Of a stretch of 64,000 bases of DNA, positions 37,001-45,173 are shown in pieces. The notes under the pieces were generated by a model. That model was not told where the DNA came from. It did not search any database and saw only the letters and a program-made list of their open reading frames with translations. The stretch spans positions 248,001 to 312,000 of the forward strand of contig OV277858.1 of assembly GCA_922989275.2 (NCBI GenBank). The letters run 5' to 3'. The number at the start of each line of letters is the position of its first letter. Positions within the stretch are counted from its first letter, which is position 1. This stretch comes from Gari tellinella (Eukaryota > Mollusca > Bivalvia > Cardiida > Psammobiidae). The position numbers and the translations under genes are program-made.

Positions 37001-40000
37001 TTGTCAAGGATGCCACCAGGGGCATAAGCGTTTATTGAACGCGCAGTCTTGTTTTTAAATGTTAACCTCATTTATATCAAGGTCAAGTTTGAATGTGGGT
37101 CATGGCCAGTTAAAAACTAGGTCACTAGGTCAAATCATAGGAAAACCTTATGAACAGTCTCTAGAGGCTACAAATCTAATTGGATTTAAATGCAACTAGG
37201 GTATAATGTTTGCCTAATTGATATCTATGTCAAGTTTGAATGTGGGTCAGTTCGGGTCTAAAACTAGGTCATTAGCCACTAGGGCAATTCATAGGAAAAC
37301 CTTGTTAACACTTTAGAGGCTACAAAACTCATCCAATCTTCATGACACTTACTTAAAATGTTTGCCTCATTGATATCTAGGTCAACTTCCAACATGGGTC
37401 AGGTCTGGTCAAACACTCAGTCACATGGTCAAATAATTGTAAAACCTTACTCATACCCTAGAGGCTACAAAACTTATCCGATCTTCATGACACTTGGTAA
37501 GAATGTTTGCCCAATTGATATCCAGGTCAAGTGTTAATGTGGGTCATGTCTGGTCAAAAACTAGGTTACTCTAGGTCAAATCATAGAAAAACTTTGTTAA
37601 CACTCTAGAGGCTACAAGTCTCAATGGCTTTAAATGCAAAAAAAAAGAATGTTTGCCTAATTAATAATATGGGTCATGTCAGGTCAAAACTAGGTCACTA
37701 GGTCAAATCAAAACCAGTGTTAACTCAGATCTGAATGATGCTTGCCTACATCAAATCAAGGTCAAAATTAAATGAGGGTTGTGTCTGGTCAAAAACTAGG
37801 TTACTAGGTCAACTCATAGAAACATCTTGTTAACATTCTATTGTTGATTGTGGGTCATGTCTAGTCATACATAATCTAGGTGGGGAGCCTCCGTGGCCTA
37901 GCGGTATAGTCACTGTGACTTACATCACTAAGCTCCTCACTGCTGTGAGTTCGAATCCCAGTAGGGTCGTTCGGATTTTTCATGTTGGGAAGCCTTCCAG
38001 CTGGCTTGCGGAAGGTCGGTGGCTCTACCCAGTTGCCGATTTGTGCCTGTTACAGTGCATAAAGGGCTTCTGGGGTCTTCTTCCACCTGTGATTAGCTGG
38101 ACGTCGTGATATGACTGAAATACTGTTGAAAGCGACGTAAAATCAAAACAAACAAACAAACATAATCTAGGTCACTATAGGTCAAGTTTTACATGGTGTA
38201 CCAGGCGAGCGATTTAGGGTCAATGTGTCCCTTGTTGGAATTTCTTCCCTTTGTTGTTATGTTTTATCCAAATTAGGCTTGAAGTTATTGCATTTTGTTA
38301 TAGTTAGGGAGCACATTAGTGCACACAACAATTTTAACCTGAAACATTTACCTCTTGTGACAAAACCCTACTGGGGGTTTGAATCACCATTTCTGATTGG
38401 TCTAGTTTTCCAGCTCATCCAGTGGCCTTAACTCTGTAATTCTTTGGAAGAGTGGAATGAAGATTTGGGTCGTGAAAATTAACACTTCATTTTTAATTAT
38501 GCATATACAAAGTTTTATATGAATTGGTACAGAAATGTAGCATTGGTTTGGATCCAAAAATGTACAAGTCCCATCAGTGGCCATAACTTTACCTATCTTA
38601 AAACAACTCACTTGAAAAATATCATGTCATGCACATCTACACTTCATGTTAAATGCATATGCAAAGTTTGATGTCAATCGGTAAAGAAATGTAGAAGTCA
38701 TTTGCATCAAAGCTTTTATCAGTAAGAAAAGGTCATAAAGTAGCTGTTTGTCCTTGATTGGTAGAAAAAACTTCCCAAAACAACCATGTGATACTCCCTC
38801 ATTTCTCTGGTGAGCTCTTCAGGACCCTTTTGTTGATCTTTTTTATGCCCCCGGCATATGCAGAGGCATATAGTAATTGTCCATCCATGCGTGTGTGCGT
38901 CCGTAACAAGGTTAAGTAGATGTTATCGTTTCGTCTAGCATCAACACCGCTTACTCAAATACTTTGACATTTATACAGTTATTGCTTTGGACCATTCCCT
39001 ATCCACCAATATCAACAAACCATGATTTTGACATTGACCTTGACCTTATTTGTACTTAGAATATTTAGATATTTATTTCTTGGAAAACTAGATTTTACCA
39101 TTTCATCTAGCATCAACACAACTGACTACAATGTGTTGATACTTATACGGATATTACCTTGGATCACTACCAATCCACCCATATTACCCAACCTTGATTT
39201 TGACCGTGACCTTGACTTAATTTGAAGTTAGAATATTTTAAATAGGCTCTTTCTCAGTTAACTAGATTTTACCGTTTCATCTAGCATCAACACTGCCTAG
39301 TACAATGCTTTTGTACTTATACAGTTATTGACATGGACTATTACCAACTCACCAAGAATATCCAAACTCAGTTTGATCTTGACCGTGACCTAATTTTGAC
39401 TTAGAAAAGATTTAGAAAATTATTATTGTCAAGGATGACACCGGGGGCATAAGTGTTTATTGAACGCGCAGTCTTGTTTCCATTTGTTATATGCTCAGAT
39501 GGGATATAGGCTCTAGGTGACCATTTTGGCTGTAAAATTTGATATTAATCCAGAGTCATGATGGCCCATATGGGACATAGTATTGTATGGTGAAATTTAT
39601 CATATTTTATGCAATGTGTCACAAATACCTGGAGCCCGTTTCAGAAAACTTCGAACAACAAAAACCATTGTAAGTCTAAACTTTAAATACATTTAATATC
39701 TGATTTCTCCATCTAATCAAGCCTTGTGACTAAAAAAAACCGACTCCAAACCGATGTCACAAGACAGCATTAGATGGAGAAATAAATAATAGTTGAGCAT
39801 TTTATAATCTGACTTATGACAACATTTGTCGTATGAGGTTTTATGAAACGGGCCCCTGGTTGCTAAATGTCTGATTTCTTTTAGAACTTTTGTGTAAAAT
39901 GTAAGTTCGTTTTCTATTTTTAAGGCAAAGACCAGATAATGGAATATCTGAAAAGGTGCAAGCCACAGTCACTGTTAGCTTTTTGGAAACCCCAGCAGTA

Positions 40001-40070
40001 TGTGAAAGCAAGAACAAAGCTTTTCAATGAAAGGAAAACACTGAGAACAGAAGCCAGAGCAACACATTAA
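18997..40070 (+). CDS. Seven-exon host gene encoding a ~175-aa protein of unknown function
   Basis: Seven short exons with consensus-like splice sites join in one frame from ATG to TAA: 18,997-19,020; 19,922-20,026; 29,180-29,218; 29,371-29,490; 32,671-32,729; 35,297-35,342; 39,936-40,070. The start is in a good context (aaaATGG), followed directly by a gtaagt donor. The product begins MAIYGKRM. It has helix-like stretches (VARVLHKAATLLVIQFLHSV; YEELAFCVGSFVFLNQANAF), a LCMIMGTAIISDGGM segment, and a basic C-terminus (YVKARTKLFNERKTLR...ATH). No signal peptide or clear membrane span is seen. I do not recognise the family. Introns total about 20 kb and are packed with repeats. Weak points are the acceptor of exon 5 and that of exon 4. 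Exon phases agree at every junction, which is unlikely by chance. Confidence 0.65.
19236..19345. repeat. Interspersed repeat with palindrome 'cgggggcatgctcccccg'
   Basis: 'ggggcgtagcttggccg...gtgtaggcatat...gggggtccgggggcatgctcccccg'. A relative at 20,345-20,612 has the same palindrome and ends with the reverse complement 'aagctacgcc', as expected of short terminal inverted repeats. It lies in intron 1. Confidence 0.55.
19922..20026 (+). CDS. Unknown gene, exon 2
   Basis: 35 codons starting YEDSVYAVARVLHKA and ending EDFFPAE, phase 0 at both ends. The acceptor is a T-rich tract plus gcaag; the donor is gtaaat. The base composition is clearly more GC-rich than the flanks. Confidence 0.7.
20345..20612. 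repeat. Second copy of the 'gggggtatgctccccc' repeat
   Basis: Shares 'gggggtccgggggtatgctcccccgg' with 19,280-19,310 and ends 'agtgtaggcacatgcctatttgcctaataggaagctacgcc', the mirror of the other copy's start. It lies in intron 2. Confidence 0.55.
20613..22203. other. Intron 2 sequence, no gene; possible hAT-like remnant
   Basis: A short (atct)n run occurs at about 20,740. 'acaggggtgcggaaatccc' at 21,195 looks like a hAT-type end. A 26-codon frame, MKKFLVRKDSKTKAVGDNG and so on, at 21,709 could be the start of a transposase. Neither is certain. The 60-codon frame at 20,930-21,112 has no support. Confidence 0.3.
22204..23174. mobile_element. Non-autonomous TIR element rich in CCGGT motifs
   Basis: The left end 'gctaaagccccgatctcaatgtccc' and the right end (reverse complement 'gcttaagccacgatctcactgtcc') form imperfect terminal inverted repeats of about 28 bp. 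Both arms carry dozens of ccggt/accgg/cccgg words around an AT-rich centre with no transposase. It is unusually GC-rich in an AT-rich intron. No target duplication is clear. Confidence 0.6.
23498..24830. repeat. Tandem array, eight units of about 160 bp
   Basis: Units begin 'gcttgtccggagcataactt' at 23,498, 23,655, 23,817, 23,976, 24,138, 24,300, 24,462 and 24,625. Each contains 'ttgacttcaaacttcatatacagatagatctc' and 'catcagtatttttggagttattgccctttgtt'. A tail follows ('gtgacaagaccccactgggggt', to about 24,910) that recurs at 38,350. Confidence 0.9.
24925..28418. mobile_element. 3.5-kb non-autonomous TIR element
   Basis: The ends cagggttcgacatt and aatgtcgaaccctg are inverted repeats flanked by the direct repeat tacag (24,920-24,924 and 28,419-28,423). 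Longer, weaker symmetry involves 'agacattcactagta' and 'gaatgtctagtg'. No transposase frame remains. A fragment near 28,165 (MSDLFSFGF...) may be the start of one. It lies in intron 2 of the host gene and contains a nested element. Confidence 0.7.
25885..27024. mobile_element. Nested 1.14-kb TIR element
   Basis: The ends cagtgctccagataa and ttatctggagcactg are perfect inverted repeats, flanked by agaata on both sides. The CAGTG ends recall hAT elements, but the 6-bp duplication is shorter than the usual 8. No transposase is seen. Confidence 0.7.
28476..28556. repeat. Small foldback element
   Basis: 'cttaaagcaggctgaaagtaaagcagaa' folds on 'ttctgctttactttaaacctgcctaaag'. A second copy of the same design is at 34,837-34,911. 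Confidence 0.65.
28606..29142. mobile_element. TTAA-flanked MITE with an embedded tRNA-like sequence
   Basis: 22-bp inverted ends (left agggactcgcaaccggatgg, right its complement with two mismatches) sit between TTAA copies at 28,602-28,605 and 29,143-29,146. A related half is found at about 31,985-32,192 in reverse. Its right end is only 37 bp from exon 3 of the host gene. The TTAA flank would suit a piggyBac-type origin, which is inference. Confidence 0.7.
28918..29008 (+). repeat. tRNA-like sequence inside the MITE
   Basis: It has an A-box-like tggtctaagcggt and a B-box ggttcgaatcc at normal order and spacing. The ends do not form a good acceptor stem, so it is a tRNA-derived sequence or SINE head rather than a working tRNA. 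Confidence 0.5.
29180..29218 (+). CDS. Unknown gene, exon 3
   Basis: 13 codons (IKASLDLDTTNVK), phase 0 at both ends. The acceptor ctttttgttgcag is strong; the donor is gtgaat. It begins 37 bp after the end of a TTAA-flanked element. Confidence 0.6.
29371..29490 (+). CDS. Unknown gene, exon 4
   Basis: 40 codons, including GMSHMMYEELAFCVGSFVFL and NQANAFIGRKE, with a gtaaat donor. An in-frame TAG sits immediately upstream (it forms the acceptor atatag), so the exon cannot extend left in this frame. The pyrimidine tract is weak. Confidence 0.6.
29551..29690. repeat. Foldback element with long inverted arms
   Basis: 'gttacacggta...aggcagggtg...ggttttggattcc' pairs with 'ggaatccaaaacgg...caccctgcc...taccgtgtaac' around a short loop. 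It lies 60 bp after exon 4. Confidence 0.75.
29700..29945 (+). repeat. Two units of an 'accttgacc' satellite
   Basis: Two degenerate ~120-bp units with 'gaaacttc...ctcaatg...ggtttggtgac...ccttgacc(t/c)ctagggtca'. Confidence 0.55.
30007..31393 (+). mobile_element. Satellite-bearing element with ~320-bp units
   Basis: The left end is 'aaggctcaaggtgagctattgggatgtcgtcc...cgtccgtcgt'. Four units start at about 30,233, 30,552, 30,872 and 31,203 with 'tgtcaaaaactgcaagggccagagc' and 'caaattatgcccctggggtcaaaattg'. The right end is 'caggtgagcgaaatatgccccatggggctcttgtt'. No protein is encoded; frames at 29,969-30,505 are incidental. Confidence 0.75.
31394..32192. repeat. Fragments: truncated left end of a satellite element and half a MITE
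   Basis: 31,464-31,580 is a left end ('gtagctcacctgagc...gtccggcgtccgt') with almost no body. 31,770-31,840 repeats 'gttggtgtctacttaaacccccc' twice. About 31,985-32,192 is the reverse of one half of the MITE at 28,606 and ends gcaccatctggttgcgagtgg before TTAA. Confidence 0.5.
32193..32660. other. Intron 4 unique sequence
   Basis: Contains a G run at about 32,384-32,395 and no recognisable gene or repeat apart from the flanks. Confidence 0.4.
32671..32729 (+). CDS. Unknown gene, exon 5
   Basis: HDKKLCMIMGTAIISDGGM plus two bases, donor gtaagt. A stronger acceptor (tctattttag) lies 10 bp upstream. Using it would need a different phase from the preceding exon, so the caaag acceptor was chosen. 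An unseen exon in between would also resolve this. Confidence 0.6.
32760..34033 (+). mobile_element. Complete satellite-bearing element with ~145-bp units, preceded by stray units
   Basis: 32,760-33,105 holds two stray units. The element proper starts 'tttttagctcacctggcacttcgtccgtgccaaggtgagc' (palindrome) near 33,106, then 'gtccgtcgtctgtctg'. Five to six units begin at about 33,201, 33,346, 33,487, 33,631, 33,776 and 33,919 ('ctctagaggctacaaatctcat...ggtcactaggtcaaatcat'). It ends 'caggtgagcgatttagggtcatggtggcccttgttt'. Confidence 0.8.
34034..35036. other. Intron 5 sequence with one foldback element
   Basis: Mostly unique AT-rich sequence. The only structure is at 34,837-34,911, where 'aaagcaggtttgaagtaaaacaga' pairs with 'tctgctttactttcaacctgcttt'. 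Confidence 0.5.
35037..35224 (+). repeat. Right-end fragment of a ~145-bp-unit satellite element
   Basis: One unit plus the right end 'ggtgtaccatgtgaacaatatagggcc...gtggcccttgttttt'. It ends 72 bp before exon 6. Confidence 0.7.
35297..35342 (+). CDS. Unknown gene, exon 6
   Basis: 46 bp completing a split serine codon and then LEDHVTQWGKTEKAQ, donor gtaata. The acceptor gatttcag is used because the one 16 bp upstream would bring a stop in frame. Confidence 0.6.
35500..35770. repeat. Degenerate units with 'agagacttcatag'
   Basis: Two to three poor units with 'tttgaa..acatatgat..aga.acttcatag' and 'aaggtcaaggtcatgtagaggtta'. No gene is seen. Confidence 0.4.
35770..36013. repeat. ~160-bp tandem units (left part, interrupted)
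   Basis: About one and a half units of the 23.5-24.8 kb array, broken off after 'catcagtattttt'. The array resumes at 38,237 with 'ggaatttcttccctttgttgttatg' and its tail. A satellite-bearing element is inserted between. Confidence 0.75.
36424..37056 (+). mobile_element. 'atgcccccggcat' satellite-bearing element, copy 1
   Basis: The left end is 'tttttatgcccccggcatcgacagatgcgggagcatatag' followed by 'gtccgtccgtccgt'. Three ~195-bp units contain 'ttaccgtttcgtctagcatcaacac' and 'ttgaccttgacctaatttggacttagaa'. The right end is 'gccaccaggggcataagcgtttattgaacgcgcagtcttgttttt'. Confidence 0.8.
37882..38160 (+). mobile_element. tRNA-derived SINE, copy 1
   Basis: A ~280-bp SINE with pol III A box tggcctagcggt (37,894-37,905) and B box gttcgaatcc (37,949-37,958), a conserved body, and an (aaac)n tail. 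It is flanked by the 13-bp duplication acataatctaggt (37,869-37,881 and 38,160-38,172). The open frame 37,915-38,109 is not a gene. Confidence 0.9.
38237..38410. repeat. ~160-bp tandem unit, right part and tail
   Basis: Continues the repeat interrupted at 36,013 and ends in the tail 'gtgacaaaaccctactgggggt', as at 24,870. Confidence 0.7.
38411..38840. other. Satellite-like sequence, no gene
   Basis: Two weak units with 'agtggccttaactctgtaa/agtggccataacttta' and 'aatatgcatatacaaagttt'. No coding potential is seen. Confidence 0.4.
38841..39479 (+). mobile_element. 'atgcccccggcat' element, copy 2
   Basis: Same ends as copy 1 ('ttttatgcccccggcatatgcagaggcat...ggggcataagtgtttattgaacgcgcagtcttgttt') and three units. 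It lies 456 bp before exon 7. Confidence 0.8.
39632..39856. repeat. Foldback MITE
   Basis: 'agcccgtttcagaaaacttcg' pairs with 'cgtatgaggttttatgaaacgggc' across about 180 bp, and 'tgatttctccatctaatcaagc' pairs with 'gcattagatggagaaat' inside. Possible cctgg duplication on both sides. It ends 80 bp before exon 7. Confidence 0.65.
39936..40070 (+). CDS. Unknown gene, exon 7 (terminal)
   Basis: IMEYLKRCKPQSLLAFWKPQ and 24 further residues to TAA. Preceded by a pyrimidine-rich tract and accag. It is very rich in basic residues. No clear AATAAA was found in the next 300 bp. Confidence 0.65.
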   Translation: MMEYLKRCKPQSLLAFWKPQQYVKARTKLFNERKTLRTEARATH

Positions 40071-40383
40071 AGAGAATTACAGTGAACAAAACGTGTTTCT
40101 GAAGGGTGTGTGTGTGGGGGGGGGGGGGAACACAAAGAGCATGCTGCTTGACACTTTTACAAGGAGTGTTTCATAACTAACGAACTTAAACAATAACTTG
40201 GATATAATAAGTGTGACATATCAGTGAAAAGGACAATTATTTACTATTGTGTAATGCACGATAAGATCACAAAACTTGATAAATCACAATACTAACCTAA
40301 ATTACCCATTTCAAGAGCGCTTGAACATAGCACTTTTCGTACATTTTGCAATAAGTTCTCAAAAAGTACATTTTGTTAAATTT

Positions 40384-40680
40384 GACTGACTACAATGCTT
40401 ACAGTTGTTGCGTTGGACCAATACCAATCAACTCATACTACCAAACGTTGATTTTACCTTGACCTAATTTGGGCTTTAAATATCTTAAATGGGCTATTTC
40501 TTAGTTAACTAGACTTTACTGTTTCGTCTAGTATCAACACTATTTACTACAATCCTTGATACTTAAACAGTTATTGTCATGGACCAATTCACTGTTATTG
40601 CTAAACCTCAATTTTAAGTTTAACTTGACTTAATTTGGACTCAAAAAGTTTCAGAAGGGGACATAAGTGTTCATGGAAAC
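40384..40680 (+). repeat. 'atgcccccggcat' element, truncated copy
   Basis: Only the last one and a half units and a worn right end ('gggacataagtgttcatggaaac') remain. Confidence 0.6.
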
Positions 40681-41386
40681 ACCCTTGATAATATATTCTC
40701 AGAGCAAGTATAGGTATATTGTTGATATTTTACAAAATGATATCTCAAACAGTGTACCGTAGTTGGTGCATATTTGACAAAAAAATTTATGGACTTATTT
40801 AGAATAATAAAGTGGCTATAATAGGGAAAGAATCGGGTCTCGCAGAGACCCACATGATTAAAAATTGTGGAGATCGTGTGTTAGAAATTGCCATGTGGGC
40901 AGCTAGCCAGTTACCTGGAAGGGAGTCCTCTGTCGTTGACAATACACCCACCTCTGCACGTTAATAGAAAATCTGATGTTGATATACTTGTATCAAAGTT
41001 TATTAAAAAACAAATTACCAGTATCCTGGAGTGGGGGTCATCTGGGTTAATGTTGTGACTTATCAAGTTAATTTGTCTTCAAAACTATATGGGACAATGT
41101 ATTTATTATGGGTGAATATCATCATGTTAATTTGCAAAAGTGATATTCAATGCCATCGTGGTTGTCATCTGTTGCTTGTTTCAATATATATATTGTCTAC
41201 AGAAGTATTACAAGACTTGTTGTTTTCTTAACCTTCTCTTACTGAATATTCATGTAAAAATCTGACCCACAATGAACATCATCATCTGAGCTAGCTTATC
41301 ATCTATTAACACATTCAAAATTTACAGTGTATTTGTCAAGATCACACTTGTCGTATTCAAACTGTGTAATCTGCCCGTCTGCTCGG
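40681..41386. other. Intergenic sequence without recognised features
   Basis: AT-rich. Small frames (40,671-40,853 and 41,031-41,231) show no family signature. It is about 700 bp after the host gene's stop. Confidence 0.4.
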
Positions 41387-41982
41387 TTTTTATGCCTCCG
41401 GCATCGACAGATGCGGAGGCATATAGTAATCGTCATATCCGTCAGTCCGTCCGTCTGTGTGTCCGTAACAAGGTTAAGTAGAATTTACCGTTTCGTCTAG
41501 CATCAACACCGCTTACCCAAATGCTTGGATATTTATACAGTTGTTGCCTTGGATCATTCCCTATCCACCAATATCACCAAACTTTGATCTTGACCTAATT
41601 TGGACTTAGAATATTTTGAATAGGCTATTTCCTGGTTAACTAGAATATACCGTTTCGTCTAGCATCAACACATCTGACTACAATGCTTTGATACTTATAC
41701 AGTTGTTGCATTTGACCATTCCCTATCCACCAAACTTTGATTTTGACCTTGACCTTGACCTAATTTGGACTTAGAATATTTTAAATAGGCTATTTCCGGG
41801 TTAACTAGATTTTACCGTTTCGTCTAGCATCAACACTGTTTGCTACAATGCTTCGATACTTATACAGTTATTGCTTTGGACCATTACCAACTCACCAATA
41901 ATACTCAAGCTCAGTTTGACCTTGACCTACTTTGGATGCCACCGGGGGCATAAGCATTTATTGAACGTGCAGTCTTGTTTTT
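41387..41982 (+). mobile_element. 'atgcccccggcat' element, copy 3
   Basis: 'tttttatgcctccggcatcgacagatgcggaggcatatag', gtccgtccgtctgtgtgtccg, units, and 'accgggggcataagcatttattgaacgtgcagtcttgttt'. The same orientation as the other copies. Confidence 0.8.
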
Positions 41983-41984
41983 TT

Positions 41985-42737
41985 ATACGCCCACCTCAAG
42001 AAGTGGTCGTATATTGGCATGGCCCTGTCTGTCCGTCCGTGAATAAGTTCGTTCGTTTGTCTGTTCTTCTGTCAACATTTTGTTTGTCCTCAGTTTTTCC
42101 AGAAAACTATTGGAACGGATATTAATGAAACTTCACACAAATGGTATATGCATAAAGATCTGAATGTGAGTCGAGTTGAGGTTATTTCAATTTTTCGTTA
42201 CAGAGTTATCTGCCTTTGATGTACTTAAATATGCTATAATAGGCTTGTCCGGAGTTTTCTCGAAATGCCGTTATAGGAATATTAATGAAACTTCACACAA
42301 ATGTTAAAAAAATTAAGATCTGAAGCTGAGTCAAGTTTGAGGTTCATTTCATTTTTCGTTACAGAGTAATCTGCCCTTGATATACTCAAATATGCTATAA
42401 AAAGCTTGTCCGGACTATTTGAAGGATGTTGATGAAACGTCCCACAAATGTTAAAGTCATCAAGATCTGAAGATGAGGGAAATTTTAGAATAATTTGATT
42501 TGTTGTTACATAGTTATCTGACCTTGATCTGACCTTGATGTACTAAAATATGCTATAAAAGGCTTATTTGACAGTGTTAACACACTAAGCAACTACAGTT
42601 TTGAATGGACTTTGATAATATTTACCCACAGTATAATTATTGAAGTAAAAGTTCATGAAAGGGTTGATTATTATTGAAATCGGATCATTGTGTCAAGACT
42701 TATTTGCCCTTGGTGTACTCAGATATGCTAGAAAAGG
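41985..42737 (+). mobile_element. 'acgcccacctcaagaagtgg' satellite-bearing element, right end lost
   Basis: Begins 'tttttatacgcccacctcaagaagtggtcgtat' and 'gtctgtccgtccgtg', followed by about four units with 'agttatctgcccttgatgtactcaaatatgctataa'. Cut off by copy 4 of the 'atgccccc' element. The same units occur at 1-600. Confidence 0.7.
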
Positions 42738-43378
42738 TTTTTTATGCCCCCGGCATCTATAGATGCGGAGGCATATAGTAATCGTACTGTCCGTCCGTCT
42801 GTCCGCACGCACGAAAGGTCCTTTGTTGGGTAGGGAGAACAATAGATTCCAATCATTCCGTGATTGCCCTATTATTATTGTTGGTTTTTTTTGTTGCTAT
42901 TGGGTACTTTTAAACAAAAGAAAAACCCAACAAGTGCCCAAATGTAAGGACGTCCTTCCGTCCGTCCGTAACAGGTTAAGTAGATTTTACCGTTTCGTCT
43001 AGCATCAACGCCGCTTACTCAAATGCTTGGATACTTATACAGTTGTTGCCTTGGACCATTCCCTATCCACCAATATCACCCAACCTTGATTTTGACCTTG
43101 ACCTAATTTGGACTTATTTTAAATAAATAATATATTTTAAATGGGCTATTTCTTGGTTAACTAGATTTTACCCTTTCGTCTAGCATCAGCATAACTGACT
43201 ACAATTCTTTGGTACTTATACAGTTGTTGCCTTGGATCACTACCAATCTACCCATATTGCCCAACCTTGATTTTGACCTTTACCTTGACCTAATTTGGAC
43301 TAAGAAAAAATTCAGAATATATTGTCAAGGATGCCACCGGGGGCATAAGTGTTTATTGAACGCTCATTCTTGTTTTTA
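42738..43378 (+). mobile_element. 'atgcccccggcat' element, copy 4
   Basis: The full set of ends, with an extra ~150-bp piece at 42,805-42,950 inside the gtccgtccgt region ('gcacgaaaggtcctttgttggg...acccaacaagtgccc', itself an imperfect foldback). Confidence 0.75.
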
Positions 43379-43429
43379 GTAATGTTGGTGCTTTACCCCT
43401 CGACTACATCTGCCAGTGAATAATTTGAG

Positions 43430-44600
43430 AGAAAAACCATTGATAATACATTAATTTGAATTCAGAATGAAATTTTTTCCTTTTATGTTGTATACATATG
43501 AATCGGTCTCCTTAAACTAAAATCGGTCAACTTAAACTGGAATATATGTTGTGTCTACTTAAAACTCCCAAATAATTTGAGAGAAAACAATTGATACATT
43601 AATTTGAATAATTTGAGAGAAAAACCATTGATAATACATTAATTTGAATTTAGAATAATTGTTTTCCATTTATGTTGTATATATATATATCAATCGGTCT
43701 CCTTAAACTAATATCGGTCACCTTAAACTCGAATATTATGTTGTGTCTACTTAAAAACCCCAAATAATTTGATAGAAAAACCATTGTTAATACATTAATT
43801 TGAATAATTTGAGAGAAAAACCATTGATAATACATTAATTTGAATTTAGAATGAATTTATCCCTTTCATGTTGTATATATATTTGATTTGATTTGTTTTT
43901 GAATTTACGTCGCTTTCAACAGTATTTCAGTCATATCGCGACGTCCAGCTAATTACAGGTGGAGGAAGACCCTAGAAGTTCTTTATGCACTGTTTTAGGC
44001 ACAAATCAACAACTGGGTAGAACCACCGTCCTACCGCAAGCCAGCTGGAAGGCTTCCCCACATGAAAAATCCGAACGACCCTACTGGGATTCGAACTCAC
44101 AGCGGCGAGGAGCTTAGTGATGTTAGTCACAGTGACTACACCACTAGGCCACGGAGGCCCCCCTGTATATATATGAATCGGTCTCCTTAAACTTATATTG
44201 GTCACCTTAAACTCAAATATATGTCGTGTTTACTTAAACCTCTCAAATAATTTGAGAGAAAAACCATTGTTAATACATATACATTAATTTGAATAATTTG
44301 AGAGAAAAACTATTGTTAAGTAGATCTATTAATTTGTAAAAAAATAAAAAAAATTTTTTTTTTTTTTTTTTTTAAATTTTTTTTTTAATTTTAGGGCAGG
44401 GCGCAGCACCCTCCTAAAAAGGCCTAGCTGGAGCACTGTTAAATACATAAATTTGAATTTAGAATGAATTTATCCATTTTCTGCAATATATATATGAATC
44501 GGTCTCCTTAAACTTTTATTGGTCCCCTTAAACTCGAATATATGTTGGTCTACTTAAAACCCTCAACGTCCTTACAAAATATTAGGGAGACCAATATTTT
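43430..44600. repeat. Repeat cluster: 'aatttgagagaaaaaccattgataat' and 'ggtctccttaaac' units
   Basis: At least four copies of 'tgaatcggtctccttaaact..tatcggtcaccttaaactcgaatatatgtt' (near 43,500, 43,690, 44,175 and 44,500) alternate with 'aatttgagagaaaaaccattg' units. One copy is split by a SINE. A/T homopolymers lie at 44,335-44,395. Confidence 0.65.
43883..44163 (-). mobile_element. tRNA-derived SINE, copy 2
   Basis: The reverse complement of the SINE at 37,882-38,160, with B box (ggattcgaac on this strand) and A box preserved. Flanked by tgtatatatat on both sides (43,872-43,882 and 44,164-44,174). Confidence 0.85.
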
Positions 44601-44850
44601 TGTATATTTTTAAATACTTAATTTTTCTAAAAAATTTTTTTAAAAAAACCTTAATTACAACTTAAACATGATTTATTGAGTAAAAAAAACAAAAAAAACC
44701 ATAAGATAAAAAATATATAAAATGTCTCCTTAAACCCCATTTTTAGGGACGGTCCCCCTAATGCCTTCATTAGGATTATATATATATATAAACATATATA
44801 TTTACGCCCACACATTGTCACTTATGGAGTGTCTGTATTAAACTTTGGAG
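44600..44850. repeat. AT-rich border with (TA)n tract
   Basis: Includes 'aaaatgtctccttaaacc', 'ggtccccctaatgccttcattagg' and a (TA)n run at about 44,778, which is the left border of Penelope-like element 2. Confidence 0.45.
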
Positions 44851-45173
44851 CACTCGGAGAGACAATGGGAGGGAATCATACCACTCGAAAATACACTGGG
44901 AGGGCCCAGGAACACTGGAAAGGACGCTGGGAGAAATGCAAAACACTCGGAGAGACACTGGGAGGAATCAGCAACAATTAGAAGGACGCTAGTAGAGCTC
45001 AGAATTAATCAAAAGACGATAGGAGTGCTTTTGAGCCCTCGGAGAGACAATGGGAGGGTGCCACACCACTCGAAAAGACACTGGGAGGGCCCATGACGAC
45101 TCGGAAGGACGCTGGGTGGGTTGCAGAACACTCGCAAAGACAATGGGAGGGATCAGGGACACTAGGAACTACA
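44851..45173. repeat. Minisatellite, about 36-bp units
   Basis: About nine units of the 'cactcggagagacactgggaggg' type. The frame 44,845-45,096 is a product of this repeat. Confidence 0.75.

Larger units (their letters stand above)
36014..38236 (+). mobile_element. Satellite-bearing element inserted in the 160-bp repeat, itself carrying two insertions
   Basis: The left end 'tttttagctcacctggcacttaggtgccaaggtgagc' and right end 'caggcgagcgatttagggtcaatgtgtcccttgtt' flank units of ~145 bp. An 'atgcccccggcatcg' element (36,424-37,056) and a SINE (37,882-38,160) interrupt it. The host repeat on each side reads through if the element is removed. Confidence 0.8.

Noticed and set aside
37915..38109. 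Small frame and its relative at 43,972-44,205
   Set aside because: They are the body of the tRNA-derived SINE read through; both copies carry insertion duplications.
44845..45096. 83-codon plus-strand frame
   Set aside because: Encoded by the 36-bp minisatellite; the peptide is repetitive.
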